DNA from: Selenomonadaceae bacterium
GTDB lineage: Bacteria; Bacillota; Negativicutes; Selenomonadales; Selenomonadaceae
Length of the DNA: 64,000 bases
NCBI GenBank assembly: GCA_017427545.1
Contig: JAFRSO010000065.1
Location: 1 to 64,000 of the forward strand
Direction of reading: 5' to 3'
Part shown: positions 1 to 7,598 of the stretch, in pieces
Layout: the number at the start of each line of letters is the position of its first letter
Position numbering within the stretch: the first letter of the stretch is position 1
Translations under genes and position numbers: made by a program
Notes under the pieces: generated by a model
What the model was told of the DNA's origin: nothing
Seen by the model: only the letters and a program-made list of their open reading frames with translations
Database searches by the model: none

Positions 1-1462
1 GAACTTGAACTTGCGGTTGAGGTTGAATTTCAACGAGTTGAGGCGTCTGACCTTGAACTTGCGGTTGATTAAATTGAGGTTGAGGTTGAACTTGTTGCCC
101 TTGAACTTGCGGTTGATTGAATTGATTCGGTTGAGGCTGAACTTGTTGCCCCTGAACTTGCGGTTGATTGAATTGATTCGGTTGAGGTTGAACTTGCCCC
201 TGAACATTCGGTTGATTGAATTGAGCTTGAGTTTGAACTTGCCCTTGAACTTGCGGTTGATTGAATTGAGCTTGAGTTTGCGGCTGAATTTGTCCCTGAA
301 CTTGTGGCTGATTGAATTGATTAGGTTGCCCTTGAGCTTGTGGCTGATTGAATTGATTAGGTTGTCCTTGAACTTGCGGTTGACTGAATTGAGCTTGCGG
401 TTGAGCTTGAACTTGCCCCTGAACATTCGGTTGATTGAATTGATTCGATTGAGCTTGAACTTGCCCTTGAACTTGCGGTTGAGCTTGAACCTGCCCTTGA
501 ATTTGTGGTTGATTGAATTGCGGTTGAGCTTGAACCTGCCCTTGAACTTGCGACTGATTAAATTGATTCGATTGAGGTTGAGCCGACTGCCCTTGAACTT
601 GCGACTGATTAAATTGATTTGGTTGAGTTTGAACTTGCCCTTGAACTTGCGGTTGACTGAATTGAGGTTGAGCAAACTTCCCGCCGAAATTTTTAAACAT
701 CGACTCCAAAAATCTCTGCGTCGCACCTTGCGGAGGCTGTCGCTGTTGAACTTGCGATTGCGGCTGTTGCTGTTGAGGAATTTGATCTTGCGCGAATTGG
801 TCGACTTCCGGCCGCGGCATAAAATATCTGACCAGCTGTTTTAAAAATTGCATGGTCTCTGACGGCGGCTGTTGCTGTTGAGTGGCGGTGGGCATATTCG
901 CCAGTTGCGATAAAACTTCGTAGAGTTCTTGCGGAAGTTGTTCGGCAGTCTTGGCGTCGACCAACTCAAACGCCGCCTTAGTCATGAGGATTGGTTCAAA
1001 TGCATCGCCGCCCGCTTCCGATACGATTGCATTTTTTAAATTCGACAGCAACGCTTGAGTTTCGTCGCTTAATTTCATTGAGTAACCTTTTTCGGCAAGC
1101 GTCCCGATTTGCAGGAGCATTCGCGAAAAAAGCATTAGCTGATCCATAGAAAATCTTTGACTTTCAACCGTGCTGCCAATTCCTTTGGCAAGTGTCGAGT
1201 CAACCGAAAGTGATTGCTTTAAAATATTTTGGACAATCTCACCGACTTCCTGCGGCATTTTTTGAATTCCGGATCTTTCCTCCGTACCGATTTTGCCAAG
1301 CGTCGCCGCTATATCTTGAATTGCCGTTTTTAGATTTACTGTCGTTTGCGGTCGAAAACCACCGCCTCCGTCGTCACGTCGTCTTACTCTGTCTAAACCG
1401 TCAGTCGGCCGCTGTCGATCTATCGGGCGTATGCCGGTTGAGCCTGAATCTATCAATGGCAT
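1..1462 (-). CDS. Gln/Asn-rich low-complexity protein, 3' end outside window
   Basis: Open for at least 487 codons from the ATG at 1460-1462, which follows an AAAGGAG site; the stop lies beyond the left edge. The first ~190 residues are ordinary mixed sequence (start MPLIDSGSTGIRPIDRQ, then predicted helices). From about residue 195 composition shifts to Q/P, and from about residue 255 it becomes imperfect repeats around QPNQFNQPQVQGQ and QVQAQP, almost only Q, P, N, F and V. No signal peptide or known domain is recognised. The Q/N-rich tail is prion-like in composition and may be disordered or assembly-forming; that is inference. The Leu/Arg-rich frame on the opposite strand is a by-product of this repeat. 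Confidence 0.8.
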   Translation of the reverse strand, partial: MPLIDSGSTGIRPIDRQRPTDGLDRVRRRDDGGGGFRPQTTVNLKTAIQDIAATLGKIGTEERSGIQKMPQEVGEIVQNILKQSLSVDSTLAKGIGSTVESQRFSMDQLMLFSRMLLQIGTLAEKGYSMKLSDETQALLSNLKNAIVSEAGGDAFEPILMTKAAFELVDAKTAEQLPQELYEVLSQLANMPTATQQQQPPSETMQFLKQLVRYFMPRPEVDQFAQDQIPQQQQPQSQVQQRQPPQGATQRFLESMFKNFGGKFAQPQFSQPQVQGQVQTQPNQFNQSQVQGQSAQPQSNQFNQSQVQGQVQAQPQFNQPQIQGQVQAQPQVQGQVQAQSNQFNQPNVQGQVQAQPQAQFSQPQVQGQPNQFNQPQAQGQPNQFNQPQVQGQIQPQTQAQFNQPQVQGQVQTQAQFNQPNVQGQVQPQPNQFNQPQVQGQQVQPQPNQFNQPQVQGQQVQPQPQFNQPQVQGQTPQLVEIQPQPQVQV

Positions 1463-1502
1463 TGAATCTGTCAGCTCCTTTCGAGTGGAAAATCATATCG
1501 GA

Positions 1503-1531
1503 ATTTTATTTCATTGCCCCGCGACTTTCAA
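1503..1531 (-). promoter_or_regulatory. Sigma-A-type promoter of the Q-rich gene
   Basis: On the minus strand TTGAAA (1526-1531) and TAAAAT (1503-1508) are 17 bp apart, 41 bp before the start codon. It is divergent from the promoter of the helix-turn-helix gene. Confidence 0.6.
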
Positions 1532-1540
1532 GAATCGCCT

Positions 1541-1568
1541 TTGAATTTTTGCCGCATTCTGATAAAAT
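1541..1568 (+). promoter_or_regulatory. Sigma-A-type promoter of the HTH gene
   Basis: TTGAAT (1541-1546) and TAAAAT (1563-1568) are 16 bp apart and end 19 bp before the ATG at 1588. Confidence 0.55.
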
Positions 1569-1587
1569 ATTTTTGGAGGTGCTGTTG

Positions 1588-2142
1588 ATGAATAACAATT
1601 TGAAACGCAAACTTGAAGCTTACCTTGCCGAAAATGTTGAGGAAGAAATTTTGTCGGAAGAAACTTCTTCGGAAGAAACTTCTTCGGATGAATCTCTGAA
1701 ATTTTACAACCCGCCCGCTGCCCGCAGTTTTCAAAAGCCGTCGACTGCCCGATTTTATTCCGCCAGAAGAGAAATTAACTTCGATAAAATTTTTGAGCAG
1801 AATGTCGGCGAAACTTTTTCCGAAATGTTATTGCGGCTTGTCGAAGAAAGTGGCGAAAAAAATTCTGTCATATACAATCGCGCGTTAATCGACCGTCAAC
1901 TTTTCTCCCGAATCAAGAAAAATAAATATTATCAGCCGAGCAAAGACACTGCCATTGCATTTGCCATTGCCCTTGAACTCGACCTTGCCGCGACAAAAGA
2001 TTTACTGGCCACCGCAGGTTTTACGCTTTCCAAAAACAAACGCGACGTTATCATTTCATTTTTCATTGAGAACGAACTTTTTGATGTCAACGAACTCAAC
2101 GATTGCCTTTACGAATACGATCAAGATATTCTCGGCGGATAA
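1588..2142 (+). CDS. Helix-turn-helix-like protein paired with a VWA protein
   Basis: 184 aa. The ATG at 1588 is chosen because TTGGAGGT sits just upstream; the frame is open further upstream only as antisense of the Q-rich gene. The N-terminal ~60 residues are acidic, with EETSSEETSSDES repeats. The C-terminal half (FSEMLLRLVEESG ... RALIDRQLFSRIKKNK ... SKDTAIAFAIALELDL) looks like a Cro/XRE-type fold as in small Firmicutes proteins encoded next to VWA proteins. Role unknown. The VWA gene begins 80 bp downstream on the same strand, suggesting joint function. Confidence 0.75.
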   Translation: MNNNLKRKLEAYLAENVEEEILSEETSSEETSSDESLKFYNPPAARSFQKPSTARFYSARREINFDKIFEQNVGETFSEMLLRLVEESGEKNSVIYNRALIDRQLFSRIKKNKYYQPSKDTAIAFAIALELDLAATKDLLATAGFTLSKNKRDVIISFFIENELFDVNELNDCLYEYDQDILGG

Positions 2143-2221
2143 AATTTTTGTCGCCTCCCAATTTACAACATCTGAAAATTTCTCCTGTATAATTATCGCA
2201 AAAGACAGGAGGCAGATTAAA

Positions 2222-2869
2222 ATGACAGAATTGGTTTTTATCCTCGACCGCAGCGGTTCAATGGCGGGTTTAGAATTGGACACTATCGGCGGCTTTAATT
2301 CAATGATTAAAAAGCAACAGCATGAAACTGACGGCGCGGCATTTGTATCGACGGTGCTTTTCAATCACGACTCGGAAGTTTTGCACGACAGAATTCCGCT
2401 GGCCGAAGTCAAACCGCTCACCGAAAAAGATTACGAAGTCGGCGGCATGACTGCACTTTTGGACGCCGTGGGCAATGCAATCAAGCACATCAAAAATATT
2501 CACAAGTACGCCCGCGATGATGATCGTCCGCAAAAGACGATTTTTATCATCACGACTGACGGCCATGAAAATTCCAGCGAACATTTCAGCTATTCGGACG
2601 TTAAGAAACTCATTGAGGCGCAAAAGGAAATCGGCTGGGAATTTATTTTCATGGGCGCGAACATTGACGCCGCTGAAGTTGCCGACCATATTGGCATTGA
2701 ACGTCGCCGCGCAGTCAACTATCACTCCGACAAAATCGGTACGGAAAAAATTTATGACGCAATGAGCAATCTGGTTTCGTTTGCAATGAGTGCTCCGACC
2801 GGTTCTCGAATTGACGACAGCTGGCGTAAAGAACTCGACAGAGATTTTAAATCCAGGAAAAAGAGATAA
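2222..2869 (+). CDS. VWA domain protein
   Basis: 215 aa, soluble, with no signal peptide. The start ATG follows AGGAGGCAGATTAA. A von Willebrand A domain fills most of the protein. The metal-ion-dependent adhesion site is visible: DRSGSM near the N-terminus (DxSxS), a Thr in GGMTAL, and TTDGHEN for the later Asp. Such cytoplasmic VWA proteins usually bind partner proteins in a divalent-metal-dependent way. Encoded directly after the HTH gene, which is the likeliest partner. Substrate or partner is not evident. Confidence 0.85.
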   Translation: MTELVFILDRSGSMAGLELDTIGGFNSMIKKQQHETDGAAFVSTVLFNHDSEVLHDRIPLAEVKPLTEKDYEVGGMTALLDAVGNAIKHIKNIHKYARDDDRPQKTIFIITTDGHENSSEHFSYSDVKKLIEAQKEIGWEFIFMGANIDAAEVADHIGIERRRAVNYHSDKIGTEKIYDAMSNLVSFAMSAPTGSRIDDSWRKELDRDFKSRKKR

Positions 2870-2871
2870 GG

Positions 2872-2907
2872 AACAAGTTTTTAATTCCTAATTCCTAATT
2901 CCTAATT
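2872..2907. repeat. Heptamer-repeat element
   Basis: A short purine arm (aaggaacaag), a T-run loop and three TAATTCC-type heptamers that can fold back on it. Member of the window-wide heptamer family. Confidence 0.7.
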
Positions 2908-2940
2908 AAAAAGCCCCTCCGAAGTTGGGAAGGGCTTTTT
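2908..2940. terminator. Bidirectional rho-independent terminator
   Basis: aaaaagcccctcc and ggaagggcttttt form a hairpin with A/T runs on both sides. It ends the VWA gene and probably also the convergent chrA-type gene. Confidence 0.85.
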
Positions 2941-3017
2941 CAGTCATTGAAGATGTCGTCGCCGAAAGCATAAAAAATCATGCAGACAATCATCAAGAGA
3001 ATCACAATGTCAGCCAA

Positions 3018-3581
3018 TCAAATCACCAGCCCCAAAATCAATCCCGCCGCGCCGCTTGCAATCAAAACTTTTATCACGCCGATTTTTTTTCGGACGGCAA
3101 TGAGTGCGGCGATTAAAATTATTGCACCCTTTACATCGAACGTCGCCAATAAATTTTCGGGAATTTTTTCGGCGTTCCACACGGCAAGCAATACGAAACT
3201 CACGCAGGCCGCCGCGATTAATGCCATGACTGCCGGACGCAAGCCGTTTAAAATTCCGTGAATTGCTCCGAGGTCGCCGTACTTAAAAATTATCTTCGCC
3301 AACGCAATGCATAGAAAAATACTTGGCGTCACGAAACCTGCCGTCGCGCAAATTGCACCGCCCAATCCCGCGATTTTCATTCCCGCGAACGTCGCCGCAT
3401 TTATGCCAATCGGCCCCGGCGTCATTTGCGAAATCGTAAAAATATCTATAAATTCACTCAAGCTCAACCAATGATAGCTGTCGACGACCGCCGCTTGGAT
3501 CAGTGGCATTGACGCATAACCGCCGCCCACACATACCAGGCTTATCTTCGCGAACTCAAAAAATAATAACCAATAAATCAA
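3018..3581 (-). CDS. chrA: Chromate transporter family protein, single CHR domain
   Basis: 187 aa polytopic membrane protein with one CHR domain. The early GGGYASMPLIQ and ISQMTPGPIGINAATFAG segments are typical of the family. The start is a TTG preceded by GGAGG. Short CHR proteins usually come as adjacent pairs that form one transporter; no second copy is next to this one, so the partner is elsewhere or it acts as a homo-oligomer. Chromate or sulfate transport is inferred from the family only. Confidence 0.8.
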   Translation of the reverse strand: MIYWLLFFEFAKISLVCVGGGYASMPLIQAAVVDSYHWLSLSEFIDIFTISQMTPGPIGINAATFAGMKIAGLGGAICATAGFVTPSIFLCIALAKIIFKYGDLGAIHGILNGLRPAVMALIAAACVSFVLLAVWNAEKIPENLLATFDVKGAIILIAALIAVRKKIGVIKVLIASGAAGLILGLVI

Positions 3582-3594
3582 TTTGCAACCTCCG

Positions 3595-3825
3595 TCAGAA
3601 AAAATATTCGGGATAACGCTTAACCAATTCGGGCTTGTTGCGGCGATAATCCAAAATTACGAAGCCAACCAAATCTTCGTTGCGAACGTCGCGAACTTCA
3701 TTTATATTCGGCAAAATTTCATCGTCGACATAATGCACAGATTCGGCGGGAGTATAATTTTCAAGCTGAACATACATAACGTCGTGGTCGGTGTCATATC
3801 TGTAAATCGTTGTTCCGAGCATCAT
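3595..3825 (-). CDS. DUF2283-like small protein, possible antitoxin
   Basis: 76 aa from the ATG at 3825, chosen because AAGGAG lies 9 nt upstream; a further in-frame ATG at 3834 is too close to it. The sequence (YRYDTDHDVMYVQL ... EILPNINEVRDVRNEDLVGFVILDYRR) resembles DUF2283, small beta-rich proteins often found with RelE/BECR-type toxins. It overlaps the 3' end of the upstream gene by 32 nt, so the two are translated from one mRNA. The antitoxin role is inference. Confidence 0.6.
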   Translation of the reverse strand: MMLGTTIYRYDTDHDVMYVQLENYTPAESVHYVDDEILPNINEVRDVRNEDLVGFVILDYRRNKPELVKRYPEYFF

Positions 3826-4168
3826 AAATAACATCTCCTTCTTCCAAATTGTCGTTAATCGTGCGACGAGCAAACCAAGTTACGACCTCGCCGTTCGTTT
3901 CGACGATAACCGCAATTGTTCTAATATAAACTTTATTCTCGTCTTTAATATTGATTAAGTTTAAGTATTTCATGCGTCCCGAACATTGAAGATCACGGAT
4001 AATGAAGCGCGGGTGTTCGACAGCAAATTTTGCTTGCGGCTCAATATCTGCTCGAACTTTTGCATCTTTTGTATCGTGTTGACCGATTATGTGATATTTA
4101 AAATTCTCCTCGCCCAAAGAAATTTCAGTGCCGAGCGGATCTGTCACTTTCCATCTCACGTTATCCAA
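3794..4168 (-). CDS. Putative BECR-fold-like nuclease toxin paired with DUF2283 protein
   Basis: 124 aa if translated from the TTG at 4168, six bases after GAGGTG; a GTG at 4177 is also possible but overlaps that site. FKYHIIGQHD, AVEHPRFIIRD and the strand-rich end (VYIRTIAVIVETNGEVVTWFARRTI) recall DUF4258/PBECR-type RNase domains, where a conserved His and a late basic strand are typical. No family is certain. The overlap with a DUF2283-like gene supports a toxin-antitoxin reading. Confidence 0.45.
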   Translation of the reverse strand: MDNVRWKVTDPLGTEISLGEENFKYHIIGQHDTKDAKVRADIEPQAKFAVEHPRFIIRDLQCSGRMKYLNLINIKDENKVYIRTIAVIVETNGEVVTWFARRTINDNLEEGDVIYDARNNDLQI

Positions 4169-4212
4169 AATTTTCACCTCGCGCCAATTATAAAATTTTT
4201 CCTTCCAAAACG

Positions 4213-4240
4213 CAAAAAAATTCCGCCAAATTGACGGATA
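4213..4240 (-). terminator. Rho-independent terminator
   Basis: On the minus strand TCCGTC and GGCGGA form a six-pair stem followed by a T-run, downstream of the proline-rich repeat gene. Confidence 0.55.
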
Positions 4241-4259
4241 AATTTTTGCTTACGCAGAT

Positions 4260-4682
4260 TTATTTGTTGACATGTTCACCGCTATTCCTGTCAGGAGGCG
4301 GCATGAAGTTACCGTTTGAATCTTTAGGAGGTTCGGGACGATTGGAACTGTCGCCATTATTCCTGTCAGGCGGCGGCATTGGATTACCATTTTCATCTTT
4401 AGGAGGTTCGGGACGGTTGGAATTGTCGCCATTATTCCTGTCGGGAGGCGGCATTGGATTACCGTTTTCATCTTTAGGCGGTTCAGGCGGAGTGTTATTG
4501 CCGTCAGAATTTCGCGGAGGCATTTGACGCGTCATGTTATCGCCGTCGCGCATTTGATCATATTTCTGCTTAGTAGCCTTGACTTTATCGGCAGTAGCAG
4601 CGTTGACGGGCTGAACATCTGCCGCTCCTAAACCGAATACGAACGCCCCGATTAACAGCCCGCTCAAAAATTTTTTATTCAT
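4260..4682 (-). CDS. Secreted proline-rich repeat protein
   Basis: 140 aa. The ATG at 4682 follows GGAGGAATTAAC and opens a signal peptide (NKKFLSGLLIGAFVFG, cleavage near VNAATA). The mature part is charged, then holds three copies of a ~25-residue unit PEPPKDENGNPMPPPDRNNG, encoded by near-identical 75-bp DNA repeats at about 4275-4495. Similar to Pro/Asp-rich small exported proteins without known role. Encoded just after another small exported protein with the same type of leader region. Confidence 0.75.
   Translation of the reverse strand: MNKKFLSGLLIGAFVFGLGAADVQPVNAATADKVKATKQKYDQMRDGDNMTRQMPPRNSDGNNTPPEPPKDENGNPMPPPDRNNGDNSNRPEPPKDENGNPMPPPDRNNGDSSNRPEPPKDSNGNFMPPPDRNSGEHVNK
4275..4495. 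repeat. 75-bp tandem repeats inside the proline-rich gene
   Basis: Three units that share the ttcctgtcaggmggcggcat and tctttaggaggttcgggacg blocks. The period is a multiple of three, so copy number can change without a frameshift. Confidence 0.85.
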
Positions 4683-4701
4683 GTTAATTCCTCCAAAATT
4701 T

Positions 4702-5058
4702 TTACCACTTACCTGTAGCTCGCAAAATTTCCTGCGCATAAAGGCTTTTTACTGAACTGAACGAGCCGCGTTCCGTGTCGTCGATAACAAATTGCCACGT
4801 GCGATAATTAAACGAAGTGAATTTCCAGTGCTGAACTTTAACCAACGCGCCGTCATAAATCTTTTTAACGTTGACGGTTACTTCTTTAACGGGATAATTT
4901 TTCCCGTTTACATTCGTTGTATAATCACGTTCGTTAATCGTTTCGGTCATCACGTAATATTCGTAACCATCTTTGCTTGAGGCGTAAATATCTTGCGCGC
5001 TCGCCGAGGAAAAAATAATCGTTAAACAGAAGATCAGCGGCAAAAAAATTTTTTTCAT
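4702..5058 (-). CDS. Small exported protein, unknown function
   Basis: 118 aa. The ATG at 5058 follows GGAGGAATTGAT. The signal peptide (KKIFLPLIFCLTIIFSSASA) is followed by a ~95-residue beta-rich domain (YEYYVMTETINERDYTTNV ... VKKIYDGALVKVQHWKFTS). Similar small periplasmic proteins are frequent in Negativicutes, but no function is recognised. It ends 19 bp before the start of the proline-rich exported protein on the same strand; the two may be co-expressed. Confidence 0.7.
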   Translation of the reverse strand: MKKIFLPLIFCLTIIFSSASAQDIYASSKDGYEYYVMTETINERDYTTNVNGKNYPVKEVTVNVKKIYDGALVKVQHWKFTSFNYRTWQFVIDDTERGSFSSVKSLYAQEILRATGKW

Positions 5059-5125
5059 ATCAATTCCTCCAAAATTATTTTTGCAGATTTTATCACGCAG
5101 AAAAATTTTTGTCATTGGAATTTGA

Positions 5126-6850
5126 TTAAAGTTTGCTGAATTGAATATTATAAAGATTGCTGTAGACGCCGCCGAGTTCCAAAAGTTCCTTGTGCGTACC
5201 GGCCTCACAAATTTTGCCGTGGTCGATGACGAAAATTTTATCCGCCGCAAAAATCGTGCTCAACCTGTGCGCGATAACAAAACTCGTCCGCCCGACCATT
5301 AAATCATCCAACGCGGCTTGAACAATTTTTTCACTCTCCGTATCAAGTGCGGAAGTTGCTTCGTCGAGAATCAAAATTTGCGGATTCTTGAGCATTGCCC
5401 GCGCAATCGCCATGCGTTGACGTTGACCGCCGCTCAAATTCAAGCCGCGTTCACCGATTTTAGTTTGATAACCTTCGGGCAAGTCGAGAATAAATTTATG
5501 GGCATTGGCAGCCTTCGCCGCCGCGATAACTTCATCATCAGTCGCATCAAGTCGCCCGTAACGAATATTTTCCATTACCGTCGTCGAGAAAAGCAAAGTT
5601 TCTTGCGGCACGATACCGATTTGCTCGCGCAGAGAATGAACTGTCACGTCTCGCAAGTCATGCCCGTCAATTTTGATTGAACCTGCCGTCACGTCATAAA
5701 ATCGCGGAATCAAATTCGCAATCGTCGACTTGCCCGCACCACTCGGTCCGACAAAAGCTATCATCTGCCCCGGCTGAACTTCAAAGCTGACATCTTCCAG
5801 CGCATTGTGCACACCGTCATAACTGAACGTGACATTTTCGACTTTAACATTGCCTTTGACTTTCGGAAGGTCAATCGCGTTGGGATTATCGTTGACAGTT
5901 TCGGGCAAGTCAAGCACTCCAAAAATCCTGTCGATAGCCGCCATTGCCTTTTGAAGTCGACCGTAAATGCGCGAAAGTCTCTTGACGGGGTTGGCGAGAT
6001 TGACGGCGTAGGTTAAAAATGCCACCAATGCTCCCGCAGAAATTATTCCGTTGACGACTTCATAGCCGCCGAACCAGACGATAAATGTCACCGCCACTGC
6101 CGCTAAAAATTCTACCGTCGGCGTCAAAAGGCTCGTTATTTTTACATTGTCAATCGTTGCCTTGAAATTTAATTCGTTCTCGACTCTGAAGCGGTCAATT
6201 TCGTATCCTTCCCGCACGAATGATTTCACGACGCGGATTGACGAAATACTTTCTTGCAAAAGCGACGTTATGTCCGCTAACTTCTCTTGAATTATTCTGC
6301 TGGTTGATTTTATTTTTTTGCCGAAAATCCTCATCGAAACTCCGACAAGCGGCACCGTTACCAGCGTCAACAGCGTCAATTTCCAATCCAAATAAAACAT
6401 CATGAAGATTGAGCCGATTAAAATTGCGCCCTCCGTGAACATTTCAATCAGATTGTCGACCAGTGCCGATTGAATTGCCCCGACGTCGTTTGTCAGATAA
6501 CTCATCGTCTCGCCCGTCTGATGTTTATCGAAATACGCCATCGGCATACGCTGAAATTTTCGGAACATGACTTCGCGCACGTCCACGACTACTCTTTGAC
6601 CGATATACGACACCAGGTAAGATTGCCCGTAATAAAATATTCCGCGTATCGCGAAGACTACGACGATACTCACCGAAATAAAATTTAACATTGCCATATC
6701 TTTTTCGGCCAGCACCTTGTCGATCATATCTTTAATAATCCACGGCAAATATAAATTTGCTCCCGACGCGCAGATTATGCAAATTATCGCCAGCCCGAAT
6801 AATCCCAGATACGGCTTAATGTATGCTAAAAGTCGTTTATAATTTTTCAT
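5126..6850 (-). CDS. msbA: MsbA-like ABC exporter (half-transporter)
   Basis: 574 aa. An N-terminal six-helix ABC exporter membrane domain (residues ~1-310) is fused to a nucleotide-binding domain. Walker A (GPSGAGKSTI), ABC signature (LSGGQRQRMAIARA), Walker B (ILILDEATSALD) and the H-loop (VIAHRLSTI) are all intact. Such homodimeric exporters flip lipid A-core across the inner membrane or export drugs. The lipid A role is inferred from lpxB at the head of the same overlapping gene string. The start overlaps the preceding small gene by 4 nt. Confidence 0.8.
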   Translation of the reverse strand: MKNYKRLLAYIKPYLGLFGLAIICIICASGANLYLPWIIKDMIDKVLAEKDMAMLNFISVSIVVVFAIRGIFYYGQSYLVSYIGQRVVVDVREVMFRKFQRMPMAYFDKHQTGETMSYLTNDVGAIQSALVDNLIEMFTEGAILIGSIFMMFYLDWKLTLLTLVTVPLVGVSMRIFGKKIKSTSRIIQEKLADITSLLQESISSIRVVKSFVREGYEIDRFRVENELNFKATIDNVKITSLLTPTVEFLAAVAVTFIVWFGGYEVVNGIISAGALVAFLTYAVNLANPVKRLSRIYGRLQKAMAAIDRIFGVLDLPETVNDNPNAIDLPKVKGNVKVENVTFSYDGVHNALEDVSFEVQPGQMIAFVGPSGAGKSTIANLIPRFYDVTAGSIKIDGHDLRDVTVHSLREQIGIVPQETLLFSTTVMENIRYGRLDATDDEVIAAAKAANAHKFILDLPEGYQTKIGERGLNLSGGQRQRMAIARAMLKNPQILILDEATSALDTESEKIVQAALDDLMVGRTSFVIAHRLSTIFAADKIFVIDHGKICEAGTHKELLELGGVYSNLYNIQFSKL

Positions 6851-7080
6851 TTGCTAAAAAATGGCTTCTCCCAATCGTCAGGATAACCGAAATCTTTCGG
6901 ATCTTGTTTATAAAGATTTAATTGATTATAAATCGTGTCGAGAACTTCATGATAAGCAAGTCTTCGCCCTTTATTAAAATCTGTAGGCTCTGCTTTTTCT
7001 TCGTCGATTGATTCATAAGCATATTCGATAACGCTGCCTATTACGTATTTCATTTCATCTCTGCTGATTCTTTTCCCCAT
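6847..7080 (-). CDS. Small conserved-looking protein, paralogue of its neighbour
   Basis: 77 aa, acidic, soluble, unknown. It shares the scaffold EMKYxIxxVxxxxYES, PTDxNKGRxLAYxEVLDTIYN and DFGYPDxWEK with the gene at 7102-7335, so the two are a tandem duplication. It overlaps the msbA start (ATGA) and is translationally coupled to it. Placement between lpxB and msbA hints at a link to envelope lipid export, but the size and duplication would equally fit an immunity-type protein. No function is claimed. Confidence 0.7.
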   Translation of the reverse strand: MGKRISRDEMKYVIGSVIEYAYESIDEEKAEPTDFNKGRRLAYHEVLDTIYNQLNLYKQDPKDFGYPDDWEKPFFSK

Positions 7081-7101
7081 AAAATTTCCTCCCGATTTAA
7101 T

Positions 7102-7335
7102 TTATTTGACCCAAAAAAGTTTCTCCCAGTTATCAGGATAGCCGAAATCGTTTGGATTCTGTTCGCAAATTTCTAATCGGTTGTAAATCGTATCGAGAAC
7201 TTCCCAATAAGCCAATGAACGCCCCTTGTTAATGTCAGTCGGCTTATTTTTTTCGTCATTGGTTGATTCATATCCGTTTTTCAATACACGATAAATTATA
7301 TATTTCATTTCGGCGGCACTAAGCTTTTTACTCAT
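7102..7335 (-). CDS. Small conserved-looking protein, paralogue of its neighbour
   Basis: 77 aa and the same length as the 6847-7080 protein, with clear similarity throughout, including the FGYPDNWEKLF C-terminal box. It overlaps the upstream 88-aa gene by 4 nt and lies 21 nt before its paralogue. Unknown function. Confidence 0.7.
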   Translation of the reverse strand: MSKKLSAAEMKYIIYRVLKNGYESTNDEKNKPTDINKGRSLAYWEVLDTIYNRLEICEQNPNDFGYPDNWEKLFWVK

Positions 7336-7598
7336 GGATTTTCTCCTCTTTTTTTAAGCTCATCGACGCGATTTTGAATTGATTCTTTAAATTTTTCAAT
7401 CTCATGTTGCCAATGTCTTATTCTTCCGGTTTGACTTTTAGGTTCAGAAAACCAATCGGAATAACTTTCCCAAGGATGTTCGATTTTATACTGATGAATG
7501 TCAATCTTTTTCCTCAAGCTGCGAATACCCTTGCGAAGTTGAGCGGACGTCTGATTTTCGATAGCATCTTCCGTAAAATATTGTAAATCAAATGTCAA
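7332..7598 (-). CDS. Small coiled-coil protein, unknown
   Basis: 88 aa, charged and mostly helical after the N-terminus. It opens with TFDLQYFTED, a DLQFF-type start that also occurs on many Firmicutes phage proteins, so a phage-derived origin is possible but weakly supported. Overlaps of 4 nt on both sides (lpxB upstream, 77-aa gene downstream) show it is a full member of the operon. Confidence 0.6.
   Translation of the reverse strand: MTFDLQYFTEDAIENQTSAQLRKGIRSLRKKIDIHQYKIEHPWESYSDWFSEPKSQTGRIRHWQHEIEKFKESIQNRVDELKKRGENP

Noticed and set aside
5-844. Long Leu/Arg/Asn-rich plus-strand frame
   Set aside because: It is the complement of the Gln/Asn-rich gene; only the minus-strand frame has a promoter, ribosome site and a normal N-terminal domain.
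1955-2221. N-terminal extension of the VWA protein
   Set aside because: The extension overlaps the HTH gene in another frame; the ATG at 2222 has AGGAGG.
4275-4495. CRISPR-like spacing of repeats
   Set aside because: Units are contiguous 75-bp coding repeats with no variable spacers.
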